From assembly GCA_947629075.1 (NCBI GenBank), contig CANRCI010000015.1:1-18786 (forward strand): DNA of 18,786 nt, read 5' to 3'. This document shows, piece after piece, positions 1-8,030 of the stretch. This DNA comes from an uncultured Bacilli bacterium. Its GTDB lineage: Bacteria > Bacillota_I > Bacilli_A > RF39 > UBA660. Both the position numbers and the translations under genes were made by a program. Positions within the stretch are counted from its first letter, which is position 1; the number at the start of each line of letters is the position of its first letter. Under the pieces are notes generated by a model. The model saw nothing but the letters and a program-made list of their open reading frames with translations, made no database searches and was not told the DNA's origin.

Positions 1-2427
1 TTGACTATCACTTTGTCTAACTGAAAATCCTAATTTTGATGAAGCAGTTGTTATACTTCCACCATTAGCATTGTAACTTACAGTATAAGTAATTTGTGTC
101 CACTTAGCATACAGTGTTAAATTACTCGTTTTATCATAACTTCTAACACTAGCACCATTGGCATTGTAATACTGCGTTCCCGTTCCATTAGTTCCGGTAT
201 AGTATCCACCAAAGGTATAACAACTTTTAGATGGTTTAGTTATACTTGGCATCGCTGAGCCATAGGTTGCATTGACACTTCCAGTTCCACCACTTCCACC
301 TTGTTGATTTAGAGTTACTGTATATTTATTGGCAGTCCACTTGGCATATAATGTTATACCACTCGTTTTATCATAATTTCTAACACTAGTTCCGTTAGCA
401 CTATAATACTGAGTTCCACCACCATTTGCGGCCGTATAATATCCACCAAAAGTATAGCCCGTTCGCGATGGCTTATTTATTTGTGGCATCGCTGATCCAT
501 AAGTTGCAGTAACACTCGTAGTTCCACCACTTCCACTCTGTTGATTTAGGGTTACCGTATATTTATTAGCGGTCCACTTAGCATATAGCGTAGTCGAAGC
601 AATGGTCATATTCCAAGTTTTGGCACTAGCTCCACTATCAGTGTAGTACTGTGTTCCGCTACCACTAGTACCGGTGTAATATCCACCAAAAGTATATCCA
701 GCTCGTGATGGCTTAACTATGGTTGGCATAGCAAGCCCATAAGTTGCAACTACACTTCCAGTTCCTCCGGTTCCACTTTGTGGATTCAAAGTGATAGTTG
801 TCTTATCGTTCATCTTAATCGTCTGTTCCGAACCTCTTTTAACATTTCCAGCATTGTCAGTACAAACTGGTGTTACCGTCGAGGTTCCTACATAACTAAC
901 CGTATGTGGTGAAGCAACTGTTGAACCCGCCACCGTTGAAGGTGATTTGACAAGTATTTGTTTACTAGCTACTCCACTGGTTGCATCAGTGGCATTCGTC
1001 GTTGCAACTACTGATGCATAAGCAGTTGATCCACTACTGAACGATGTATCATTACTAGTCATACTGATAGTACAACTCTCTGGTGCAACTTTATCAGCTT
1101 TAAAATCGACCGTCTGACATTTATTAGTATTTCCTGCTTTATCCATTACATAACCATACCAAACTACTCCAGTAGTATCGGTTTGAGTTTTACTGTTTTG
1201 ATTGTCGTATGATGGTGTGGTCTGTGATGAAAGTCCATATTTATCCAATCCACTACCACCAGTATCTTCCTTAGTACTGAACGATACCTCTACATCACTC
1301 TTATACCATCCGTTAGTTCCATTTACTCCATTCAAAGCCAAAGTACAAGTCGGCTTTTCTTGTTCAACATTTATTTTAACAATTGCGCTGTCTTTACTCG
1401 TTGCCCCTTGATCATCGACATATCTAAATTTAGTAGTATATCTCGTTGGAGCTGTATAGTTAATAGTACATCTCGTCGTATCAGCACCACACTGATCAAG
1501 CTCCATCCAACGCTCTTCGTCTTCGTCAAAGTATTGCCATTGTTTTATCTTTCTACCAAATGTATTTAACCAGTTATCAGATATTGATAAAGTAATGCTG
1601 ACGTTGTAACCCCATTCACTTCCATCCGTTTTATAACTCAAGGTCTGATCGTTTCTTTCACCTTTTATGTTAACAGCTCCGTATTCGTAAACTTGAACAG
1701 GACGTCGAGCTTCTACTTCTTCGCCTTCTGAATTTTCAAATTTATATATCGCGGTTCCGGTCATCGGTGTTGACGATACAAATTCCTCCGGATTAGTCGG
1801 ATATATGTAATTATTAGTTGTAATGGTATAGTCTCCAATTACATTTCCCTTACTATCTTTTTTTACTACCCTAGCAGTGTCTGTTTTTAAGACTTCCTTT
1901 ACTTCTTCAACACTACTATTGGTGTGAACATAAGCTGTTGTCTGTGGTACAGTTGGTGTCGTCGTAATGTTTCCATTGGTCATCCAATCCGGGTTACAAA
2001 ATATTTGTTTTTCCGGATCAGTTGCATAATGGTCACCACTACACTTTAAACACGTTGCATAATCATAAGTCTTTTCCCCGTTTTTAACAACGATAAAGTA
2101 ACTATAACTATCCTTAGTATTATCACAAGCATTACCTCGATAGTCACGAACTTCATCGATCAATTTCTCTTCAACTAATTTATCTAACTTGATTACTTTA
2201 CTATATAGATCTTCCTTTGGTCGTGAATTTTTGTCATTTTGCATATGAGTTTTACCAGTTAGAGTTATCGTCTCCTCCAACTCTTCATAATAATTCATTC
2301 TGAATCTTGCCAACAATGTTGATACAGCTGGCACTGCAATTAAAAACAACAATCCCAATATGATAATTACCCCAATCATCTCAATCATTGTAAACGCTTT
2401 TTTATTTTTTTTCATCTTTTTCTCCAT
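1..2427 (-). CDS. Large surface protein: prepilin-type N-terminus, Ig-like modules, InlB B-type repeats (partial)
   Basis: The reading frame is open from the ATG at 2427 to the left edge, 809 codons with no stop, so the C-terminus lies outside the window. Residues 11-16 read A-F-T-M-I-E after a lysine-rich leader and are followed by about 20 hydrophobic residues. This is a class III (prepilin) signal with Glu at +5 and Ala instead of the usual Gly before the cleavage site. Residues of roughly 190-540 look like extracellular Ig-like modules, with D-x-A-G-N motifs and scattered cysteines. Residues 540-776 hold three 79-residue repeats containing G-Y-T-F-G-G-Y-Y and L-Y-A-K-W-T, typical of the Listeria-Bacteroides (Flg_new / InlB B) repeat, and a fourth begins at the edge. 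Such repeats occur in secreted adhesins. I infer a prepilin-peptidase-processed, surface-displayed adhesin; no pilus gene is visible. A second ATG at 2415 with its own GGAG is an alternative start. Confidence 0.85.
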   Translation of the reverse strand, partial: MEKKMKKNKKAFTMIEMIGVIIILGLLFLIAVPAVSTLLARFRMNYYEELEETITLTGKTHMQNDKNSRPKEDLYSKVIKLDKLVEEKLIDEVRDYRGNACDNTKDSYSYFIVVKNGEKTYDYATCLKCSGDHYATDPEKQIFCNPDWMTNGNITTTPTVPQTTAYVHTNSSVEEVKEVLKTDTARVVKKDSKGNVIGDYTITTNNYIYPTNPEEFVSSTPMTGTAIYKFENSEGEEVEARRPVQVYEYGAVNIKGERNDQTLSYKTDGSEWGYNVSITLSISDNWLNTFGRKIKQWQYFDEDEERWMELDQCGADTTRCTINYTAPTRYTTKFRYVDDQGATSKDSAIVKINVEQEKPTCTLALNGVNGTNGWYKSDVEVSFSTKEDTGGSGLDKYGLSSQTTPSYDNQNSKTQTDTTGVVWYGYVMDKAGNTNKCQTVDFKADKVAPESCTISMTSNDTSFSSGSTAYASVVATTNATDATSGVASKQILVKSPSTVAGSTVASPHTVSYVGTSTVTPVCTDNAGNVKRGSEQTIKMNDKTTITLNPQSGTGGTGSVVATYGLAMPTIVKPSRAGYTFGGYYTGTSGSGTQYYTDSGASAKTWNMTIASTTLYAKWTANKYTVTLNQQSGSGGTTSVTATYGSAMPQINKPSRTGYTFGGYYTAANGGGTQYYSANGTSVRNYDKTSGITLYAKWTANKYTVTLNQQGGSGGTGSVNATYGSAMPSITKPSKSCYTFGGYYTGTNGTGTQYYNANGASVRSYDKTSNLTLYAKWTQITYTVSYNANGGSITTASSKLGFSVRQSDSQ
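100..810 (-). repeat. Three tandem 237-bp coding repeats (InlB B-type)
   Basis: The sequence around CACTTAGCAT (CACTTGGCAT in the middle copy) recurs at 101, 338 and 575, a spacing of exactly 237 bases or 79 codons. The units are approximately 574-810, 337-573 and 100-336. The two copies nearest the edge are the most alike at DNA level, and the 574-810 copy is more diverged in its W-N-M-T-I-A segment. Being in frame, gain or loss of a unit would change protein length without a frameshift. Confidence 0.85.
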
Positions 2428-2439
2428 AGACAACCTCTA

Positions 2440-2457
2440 TTATACTATATAGTATAA
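2440..2457. promoter_or_regulatory. 18-bp perfect palindrome in the leader of the surface-protein gene
   Basis: TTATACTATATAGTATAA is a perfect inverted repeat ending 13 bases before the ATG at 2427. It contains -10-like hexamers (TATACT, and TATAAT just beyond its edge) on the minus strand, but I see no convincing -35 box. It could be a repressor operator over a promoter, or simply AT-rich symmetry. Low confidence in function; the symmetry itself is directly visible. Confidence 0.35.
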
Positions 2458-2488
2458 GGTAACATAATTAAGCTTTTTTTTCAATTAA

Positions 2489-2519
2489 AAACAGATAAAA
2501 TAATTAATCTTATCTGTTT
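2489..2519 (-). terminator. Intrinsic terminator after the ABC exporter gene
   Basis: A 10-bp perfect stem, AAACAGATAA (2489-2498) with TTATCTGTTT (2510-2519), encloses an 11-base loop. Read on the minus strand it is followed by a T-rich stretch and lies about 40 bases after the exporter stop codon. T residues also follow it on plus. It separates the exporter from the surface-protein gene, which therefore needs its own promoter. Confidence 0.65.
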
Positions 2520-2556
2520 CTTTTTAAGTAAATATATCTGTTGAAAAGTAAAAATT

Positions 2557-4311
2557 CTATTTCAATTTACCCTTATGCATATCTTTAAAAATACCTGGTT
2601 CTTCGCGCAATTCATCGTATTTACCAGATTGAACGATTCTACCTTTATCGAAGACGAGAATGCGATCACAGTTTTCAAGAGTTGTAAGACGATGGGCAAT
2701 CGATATGATCGTCATCGAACTATTCTTTTGAATCTTTTCAATCTCGTTTTGAATGTATTTTTCTGAAGTGTTATCCAAAGCACTAGTTGCTTCATCCAAT
2801 ATTAAAATTTTAGGTTTTCGCAAGAATATACGAGCAATTGCAATACGCTGTTTTTGACCACCAGATAAATTGTTACCACCTTCAGCAATATGAGTATCAT
2901 AACCATCTTTAAGGCCCATTATAAATTCGTGAATATTAGCTTTAGTTGCTGCCTCTACTATTTCCTCTTCCGTGACGTGACGATTTATTCCATAACAAAT
3001 GTTATCCCTAATTGTACCAGCGACTAAAAAAGGACTTTGAGGAACTAGAGCAATTACATCGGCTATTTCTTTACGCGACATACCATTTATATTATGACCA
3101 GCGATATAAATATTACCAGATGTGATTTTTTCTAGTTTAACTAATAATTTAATAAAAGTAGATTTACCACAACCAGATGGACCGGCTATTCCAATGAATT
3201 GACCTTCTTTGATGTCTAAGTTGATGTCATTAAGTGCTTTTTTAGAATTGTTTTTATACGAGAATGTGACATCTTCGACATGAATATAACTCTTCTCTTC
3301 TTTTACTTCTTTTTTATCACGACGATATGAAAAATCTTTCTCGAGATCGATAATGTTAAAATACTCTCTAGCCAAAATAGTCGATTCAGATAACTCGTCA
3401 AAAATGCGATGCAATTCACGAAGCGGTGTCGTCAATTGGGTAAAACATAAATAAGAAGTTAGAACAGTACCAACACTAATTATTCCCTCACCGGCAAGAA
3501 AAGTCGATATTCCAATTACCAGAACAGTAAACATAGCTTCATTGACAAATTTTAGGCAATCATAAAAGGCCATTGCTTTGTGATGTTTCATCTCTTTACT
3601 GCGCAAAAACTCTGACTTATCAGCAAAATTATTAACTTCACGTTCTGCACTATTGGTAACCCTGATTACTTCAATACCATTGATCAACTCCACCATTGTT
3701 CCATCCATTGAGGTCTTTTCTTTCAATAACTCCACTCTTATTCCTTTTTGGGTTGAAATCTGTCTAAAGACGATTAAGACACCTATCGGTATGACAAAAA
3801 GCATCGTTAACGCCAAAAAGAAAGGCAATTTCGAAAAGATGACAATAATGGCAGCAACCCCACTAAAGATAGCTGGAGCAAAATCCATAAATAACAATTT
3901 CAACAATTTAATAGTGCCATCTAAACTGCGATTTAAGCGTCCATGAATATTACCAACCATATTCTCTTTGTAATAAGATAATGGTGCATGTAAAAGTGCA
4001 TCAATAGCTTTAGTACGAGCTTCTTTTTCACAACGGGTACAAGTATCTTCAACAATAACTCGTCTTGCTACCTTAATTACTTCATTAAAAACAGTAATAA
4101 ATAATATAAATAAAAGAAAAGGAACAATACTTAAAAACGATAAATGATCTTGTCCCAATATATCATCAGTAAGCCGACCGATAGATAAAGGTAATAATTG
4201 TCCAAGGAATGCTGATAAAATCATTATAAAAATGATAATTACAAAATTAATCTTTTGTCTCTTGTTCAACAAACCATACATTCTTTTAAACAAATTATTT
4301 TTATTCTTCAT
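2557..4311 (-). CDS. ABC exporter half-transporter (fused membrane and ATPase domains)
   Basis: This 584-residue protein has the usual type IV (MsbA/BmrA-like) exporter layout. About six membrane helices lie within residues 23-300, followed by an ATPase domain from about 343. Visible ATPase motifs are Walker A G-P-S-G-C-G-K-S-T (377-385), Q-loop Gln425, signature L-S-G-G-Q (482-486), Walker B I-L-I-L-D-E (502-507) and H-loop His540. All catalytic positions are intact, so it should hydrolyse ATP as a homodimer or with a partner half-transporter. No partner is adjacent, so a homodimer is likelier. The substrate (lipid, drug or peptide) cannot be read from sequence; no peptidase domain precedes the membrane part. 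The start has AGAGGTG six bases upstream. A CxxC pair sits at 91-94 near the second helix. Confidence 0.93.
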   Translation of the reverse strand: MKNKNNLFKRMYGLLNKRQKINFVIIIFIMILSAFLGQLLPLSIGRLTDDILGQDHLSFLSIVPFLLFILFITVFNEVIKVARRVIVEDTCTRCEKEARTKAIDALLHAPLSYYKENMVGNIHGRLNRSLDGTIKLLKLLFMDFAPAIFSGVAAIIVIFSKLPFFLALTMLFVIPIGVLIVFRQISTQKGIRVELLKEKTSMDGTMVELINGIEVIRVTNSAEREVNNFADKSEFLRSKEMKHHKAMAFYDCLKFVNEAMFTVLVIGISTFLAGEGIISVGTVLTSYLCFTQLTTPLRELHRIFDELSESTILAREYFNIIDLEKDFSYRRDKKEVKEEKSYIHVEDVTFSYKNNSKKALNDINLDIKEGQFIGIAGPSGCGKSTFIKLLVKLEKITSGNIYIAGHNINGMSRKEIADVIALVPQSPFLVAGTIRDNICYGINRHVTEEEIVEAATKANIHEFIMGLKDGYDTHIAEGGNNLSGGQKQRIAIARIFLRKPKILILDEATSALDNTSEKYIQNEIEKIQKNSSMTIISIAHRLTTLENCDRILVFDKGRIVQSGKYDELREEPGIFKDMHKGKLK

Positions 4312-4332
4312 ACAACACCTCTAACATGGATT

Positions 4333-4341
4333 ATTTTATCA
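4333..4341 (-). promoter_or_regulatory. Candidate extended -10 promoter for the ABC exporter
   Basis: Minus-strand TGATAAAAT matches an extended -10 element (TG-n-TAAAAT) and lies 22 bases before the ATG at 4311, leaving a short leader with the ribosome-binding site. No good -35 box is present, which extended -10 promoters tolerate. Visual call only. Confidence 0.35.
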
Positions 4342-4366
4342 CATATTTAAGTTATTGTATATTTTA

Positions 4367-4750
4367 TTAAATATTGGTAGGTATTAAGTATTCAAATCCT
4401 GGAATATTTCTCAACACTCCATATAAAACTACTATGAATAATAATATATAATTAAAGTTTTTAGAAAACTTGATCTCTTTCGAAAACACTAAATTATACA
4501 TAGAAATTAGTAAATAAAATATTAATAATATAAATACTAGAGAATTGTATCTAAATGCTTGATAAAAATCTAATTTAATTAAAGAAAATAGCATCCTCGT
4601 TATTCCACAACCCGGACAATATAAATGAGTTATTTTTCTAAATAGACAAGGAATGCTAAATTGAAAGAAATGATTTAAAAAATAATAAATAACTAACAAC
4701 ACAGTAAATATTGTTAGTTTATTTATTACTTTATTTTTATTTTGCAGCAA
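4367..4750 (-). CDS. DUF2752 family small membrane protein
   Basis: This 127-residue integral membrane protein contains the C-P-G-C-G-I-T-R motif (about residues 45-52), the hallmark of the DUF2752 family, whose function is unknown. Hydrophobic segments lie near residues 12-31, 70-88 and 100-115. The start is unusual: TTG at 4750 is the earliest usable codon, since an in-frame stop lies just upstream, and no clear ribosome-binding site precedes it. The ORF overlaps the end of the DUF4234 gene by 14 bases, so translation probably depends on coupling to that gene. The pair likely shares one transcript and the poly-G promoter upstream. The family call is strong; the function is unknown. Confidence 0.85.
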   Translation of the reverse strand: MLQNKNKVINKLTIFTVLLVIYYFLNHFFQFSIPCLFRKITHLYCPGCGITRMLFSLIKLDFYQAFRYNSLVFILLIFYLLISMYNLVFSKEIKFSKNFNYILLFIVVLYGVLRNIPGFEYLIPTNI

Positions 4751-5150
4751 ATTTATTTAGATCGTTTTGAGCCAAGCAATAAGATACAATTCCTAAACCA
4801 AAGATGGATAGAATCAAGTACAAAGCAGAATTATCAGAAACATCGATACTATAAATTTTACCAGCTTCATACAATTTCTTACCTAGTTTGTAACTCCAAT
4901 AAAAACTATAGATACCACAAGTTAATAACGTTAGAAGAAAAGCTATTCCACCACTCGAAGTTTTTTCTTCATTACTGATACTGTTAGTTTCATCCGTTAG
5001 ACAAATAAACCAATAAAGACCATAAATTCCACAAGTTACAATGGTTAAAATAATGCACATCGCAATATCACGCTTTTCGATATGTCCACTAGGCTTTTGT
5101 GGATGCTCACTATTTTTTAGTCCCTCGCCTACAGATAACATTAAAGCCAT
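4737..5150 (-). CDS. DUF4234 family membrane protein
   Basis: This protein of about 137 residues carries two copies of the T-C-G-I-Y-x-x-Y-W pattern at the ends of hydrophobic segments, and a third hydrophobic segment near the C-terminus. This is the DUF4234 signature: small multi-pass membrane proteins of unknown function. A GGGAGGTG ribosome-binding site lies upstream. I place the start at ATG 5150; a TTG directly before it (5153) is equally compatible with the spacing. It overlaps the DUF2752 gene downstream by 14 bases. Its promoter contains ten consecutive G between the -35 and -10 boxes, so expression of both genes may switch on and off. Confidence 0.85.
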   Translation of the reverse strand: MALMLSVGEGLKNSEHPQKPSGHIEKRDIAMCIILTIVTCGIYGLYWFICLTDETNSISNEEKTSSGGIAFLLTLLTCGIYSFYWSYKLGKKLYEAGKIYSIDVSDNSALYLILSIFGLGIVSYCLAQNDLNKFAAK

Positions 5151-5177
5151 CAATATAACACCTCCCTTAACAATAAC

Positions 5178-5209
5178 ATTTTACCCCCCCCCCAAGTCTT
5201 TTTTGTCAA
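5178..5209 (-). promoter_or_regulatory. Promoter with poly-G10 spacer (candidate phase-variable promoter)
   Basis: On the minus strand, TTGACA (5204-5209) is a perfect -35 box and TAAAAT (5178-5183) a five-of-six -10 box. The spacer between them is 20 bases, ten of which (5184-5193) are consecutive G. The optimal spacer is 17. Loss of three G by slippage would give 17, so the present tract length would be a weak or off state. The -10 box lies about 28 bases before the DUF4234 start, a normal leader length. Confidence 0.65.
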
Positions 5210-5235
5210 CACCTATATCGTTGATAAAAAACAAA

Positions 5236-5259
5236 AAAACTGAATCAACATTCAGTTTT
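5236..5259 (-). terminator. Terminator after the rRNA methyltransferase gene
   Basis: A perfect 10-bp stem, AAAACTGAAT (5236-5245) with ATTCAGTTTT (5250-5259), closes a CAAC loop. On minus it runs into a long T tract (TTTTTTTGTTTTTT). It sits about 70 bases past the methyltransferase stop codon and just upstream of the poly-G promoter, insulating the two units. Confidence 0.8.
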
Positions 5260-5331
5260 ATATCGCATTGTTTTATTTTATCAAAATTCAAATATTTTTA
5301 TTGTGCTCTAGAACATAATGTATCTAAATAA

Positions 5332-6546
5332 TTAATCTTTTTTAGTTAATATCGATACTGTTTCAACGTGATAAGTATGGGGAAACATATCGACTGGTAT
5401 AACTTTATCAATTACATAATTACTAGTTAATAATTCTAAGTCTCTAACTAATGTATTGGGATTACAAGATATATAAATAATTTTTTGACTAGCAATTTCT
5501 AAAAGATTAGTAATCATCTCTTTACTAAGTCCACTACGCGGGGGATCAATAATTACTACATCACTATTTTTATACTGTTCTTTAAAATCTTTAACATCAC
5601 CACAAATGAACTTGGCATTTTTTATATCGTTCAATTTAACGTTTCTCAAAGCATCATTAACGGCAGATTTTTCTATCTCTATTCCAATTACTTGTCCAAC
5701 ATAATCACTGATCAATATTCCAATTGTTCCCGTTCCAGAATATAAATCTAAAGCTTTAGAATAATTTTTATTCTTTACTTCATCGACAACTAATTGATAA
5801 AGTTTAGGAGTAGTCAAATTGTTTACTTGGAAAAATGATTTACTAGATACATAAAAATATTTATCTAGAATCTTATCTTTTATATAACCAGTTCCCTTTT
5901 TTATTTCGTCATTGATAATGATCGTATCACAATCAGAAAAATAATCGATAAATTTTTCTTCATCTAATTTACCCTTAATACTGATCAATACCTCTTCTAG
6001 ATTACTCGATTTAATTACGATTTGATCAAAAGAATTTTGGTTGTTAAAAAATGTTTTTACTCTCTTTATGACGTCATTTATCTTATCATTTACAATTAAA
6101 CATTTATCGATATCTACTATTTCATTACTTTTTTCACGGTAAAGACCGATGTGATGATGATTGCTGTGAAGAGTTATTTTATTTCGATAATTAAAACTAT
6201 CATTTGACGTCACAATTTTTTCTACTTTTATATCTTTAAACTTTTTATTAAATAATTCCTGAACTTTTTCTTCTTTAAATTTCTTTTCCCATTCGTATTT
6301 GAGATTTATTAATTTACACCCACCACATTCTTTTTCATATAGACAATTACTCTTGGTATACGACTCTCCTCTTTTTAAATATTTTACTACTCGACCGTTT
6401 GAAAAATTGTTTTTAGAGTTAACTATTTCTACTTCTACTTCATCACCTATAAGAGCATTATCGACAAAAATAACCTTATTATTATTTCTTGCTATACCAC
6501 GTCCAAAGTGATCTAATTTTTCGATTTTTAAAGTTTTAGTTTCCAT
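5332..6546 (-). CDS. rlmD: 23S rRNA (uracil-5-)-methyltransferase, RlmD/RlmCD type
   Basis: This 404-residue protein is a full-length RumA/TrmA-family enzyme, which uses S-adenosylmethionine to make 5-methyluridine in RNA. An N-terminal TRAM-like RNA-binding domain covers about residues 1-60. Iron-sulfur ligands follow the family pattern: Cys68, Cys74, Cys77 and Cys149. The SAM-binding motif D-L-Y-S-G-T-G-T is at 267-274 and D-P-P-R-S-G at 334-339. The catalytic cysteine is Cys361 in S-C-N-P-N-T, and the general-base glutamate is Glu395. The cluster and catalytic residues favour a 23S rRNA enzyme over tRNA-specific TrmA. Low-GC Gram-positives often have RlmCD, which acts on both U747 and U1939, so the exact target is inferred. 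It is transcribed alone, divergent from the germination operon. Confidence 0.92.
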   Translation of the reverse strand: METKTLKIEKLDHFGRGIARNNNKVIFVDNALIGDEVEVEIVNSKNNFSNGRVVKYLKRGESYTKSNCLYEKECGGCKLINLKYEWEKKFKEEKVQELFNKKFKDIKVEKIVTSNDSFNYRNKITLHSNHHHIGLYREKSNEIVDIDKCLIVNDKINDVIKRVKTFFNNQNSFDQIVIKSSNLEEVLISIKGKLDEEKFIDYFSDCDTIIINDEIKKGTGYIKDKILDKYFYVSSKSFFQVNNLTTPKLYQLVVDEVKNKNYSKALDLYSGTGTIGILISDYVGQVIGIEIEKSAVNDALRNVKLNDIKNAKFICGDVKDFKEQYKNSDVVIIDPPRSGLSKEMITNLLEIASQKIIYISCNPNTLVRDLELLTSNYVIDKVIPVDMFPHTYHVETVSILTKKD

Positions 6547-6569
6547 ATTTTACTCGCTTTCTAGATATT

Positions 6570-6598
6570 ATTATAAACGTATAAAAATTCTAAATCAA
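6570..6598 (-). promoter_or_regulatory. Housekeeping promoter for the rRNA methyltransferase
   Basis: TTGATT (6593-6598) and a perfect TATAAT (6570-6575) are separated by exactly 17 bases on the minus strand, 24 bases before the ATG at 6546. This is a good sigma-A match. I see no equally clear promoter on plus for gerAA; a sporulation sigma promoter there could not be assigned by eye. Confidence 0.65.
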
Positions 6599-6629
6599 CT
6601 AATAATAAAAATAGCTAAAAGGTGATGTT

Positions 6630-8030
6630 ATGGAGATAATTGAGACTTTAAAAAAAGATACCGGTGAAAGTACAGATATCATTTTTAAACGAGAACAAAT
6701 AGGTAATTTAGAGATATATTTAGTTTTTAGTGAAACACTAGCTAGTGGCGATTATATCAATGAATACATTTTAGAAAGTTTAGTAGAAGCTAGAGAAGTA
6801 ACTAGTCAAAGCTTAGAAAATATATTACCAGATAGTAACACTTCAATACCTAAAAACTATCAAGAGATGTTAGAGTTTATCTATAAGGGATTCTGTCTTG
6901 TCATAACTAAAGGAAAAGTAATTGCCATTGAAGCCAAAAAGGATATCGATAGATCAGTTGCAACGGCTGAAAACGAAGTATCACTAGTCGGACCTAAAGA
7001 TAGTTTTACAGAAAATTTTAATATGAATATCGGTCTAATTCGTAAAAGGATTAGAACTAATAAATTGCGCGTTGATGAAAAGTTTATAGGTCAGCTTTCC
7101 AATACTAAAGTTGGAATCTGTTATATGGAAAATATAGCTTCTAAAAAATTGATTCAAAATGTTAAAAGACGGCTTGCAGAAATAGATATCGATGGTATTA
7201 TCGACAGTAGTTATCTAAAGAATAATCTAATCGATAAAAAGACGATTTTCCCAGTCATCAATCAAACTGAAAGACCAGATCTTGCCAGTCAATCGCTACT
7301 AGAGGGAAAAATAATAATCATTGCTGACAATAGTCCCTACGCCATCATCATTCCAACTTTCTTTCTAGACTATTTTCACGCTCCCGATGACTACTACCAA
7401 AAAAATATCAACATATCCTTTATTCGTCTCATTAGACTGCTCGCCTTTGCTATTGCTATTTTTATTCCTGGTCTCTATATAGCATATACAACTCACAATT
7501 CTTCCAGTCTTCCGATTAACTTGCTGATAAATCTAATCGTTCAAAGATCGAGTGTCCCCTTTCCCAGTTTTATCGAGTGCATCACCATGATTTTATGCTT
7601 CGAAATACTACGCGAAACAGATCTTCGAATTCCCTCTAAGACATCTAGTGCTATCTCTATACTGGGTGGATTAATTTTAGGGGAAGCAGCTGTTAGTGCC
7701 GGAATCATCTCACCGATTATGATTATCATAGTTGCCATTTCTTCAATCAGTGGTCTAATCTTTTCTAATCTAGCCATGATTTATCTAATTCGTTATCTGC
7801 GAATCATCAATATCTTCTTGTGTAGCATTTTTGGCATTTTTGGTTGTGTCATAACTTTTTTATTCATCATGATTGAACTTTCAGGAATTGAGAATTTCAA
7901 TCTCTCATACATCGCTCCCTTTGCTCCGATCAACCGCGAAATCGATGATTCATTAATTAAAATTGATAACAAAGTTAAACGAAGAAATCCTCTTCTATCT
8001 AAAAAGAACAACATCAGGGGGCGATCATGA
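6630..8030 (+). CDS. gerAA: Spore germination receptor A subunit (GerA family)
   Basis: This 466-residue protein is the A subunit of a GerA-type germinant receptor in the spore inner membrane. The soluble N-terminal part (1 to about 250) includes the conserved stretch G-P-K-D-S-F-T-E-N (121-129) followed by L-I-R-K-R-I. The membrane part (about 265-415) has the family motifs P-F-P-S-F-I-E (310-316), E-I-L-R-E (325-329) and a glycine-rich G-G-L-I-L-G-E-A-A-V (346-355). A-subunit oligomers form ligand-responsive ion channels in Bacillus. AAAGGTGATG precedes the ATG. It overlaps gerAC by four bases (ATGA), so the two are translationally coupled. The length is slightly below the usual 480-500 residues. 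The symbol is by family; which germinant it senses is unknown. Confidence 0.93.
   Translation: MEIIETLKKDTGESTDIIFKREQIGNLEIYLVFSETLASGDYINEYILESLVEAREVTSQSLENILPDSNTSIPKNYQEMLEFIYKGFCLVITKGKVIAIEAKKDIDRSVATAENEVSLVGPKDSFTENFNMNIGLIRKRIRTNKLRVDEKFIGQLSNTKVGICYMENIASKKLIQNVKRRLAEIDIDGIIDSSYLKNNLIDKKTIFPVINQTERPDLASQSLLEGKIIIIADNSPYAIIIPTFFLDYFHAPDDYYQKNINISFIRLIRLLAFAIAIFIPGLYIAYTTHNSSSLPINLLINLIVQRSSVPFPSFIECITMILCFEILRETDLRIPSKTSSAISILGGLILGEAAVSAGIISPIMIIIVAISSISGLIFSNLAMIYLIRYLRIINIFLCSIFGIFGCVITFLFIMIELSGIENFNLSYIAPFAPINREIDDSLIKIDNKVKRRNPLLSKKNNIRGRS

Noticed and set aside
100..810. Regular repeats considered as a CRISPR-like or mobile array
   Set aside because: The period is 237 bases, in frame, and encodes a known protein repeat; there are no short repeats with unique spacers.
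1202..1569. Two short plus-strand ORFs of 69 codons inside the surface-protein gene
   Set aside because: They lie antisense to an uninterrupted 809-codon frame with recognisable repeats, and have no ribosome-binding site or family resemblance.
3653..3946. 97-codon plus-strand ORF inside the ABC exporter
   Set aside because: Antisense shadow of a conserved membrane domain.
5041..5331. 96-codon plus-strand ORF across the poly-C tract and terminator
   Set aside because: It crosses a promoter and a terminator and is antisense to the DUF4234 gene; no ribosome-binding site. The run of proline codons is only the homopolymer.
6547..6629. Sporulation sigma-factor promoter upstream of gerAA
   Set aside because: GTATA and AT-rich stretches are present but no -35/-10 pair had the right spacing and match; not supportable by eye.
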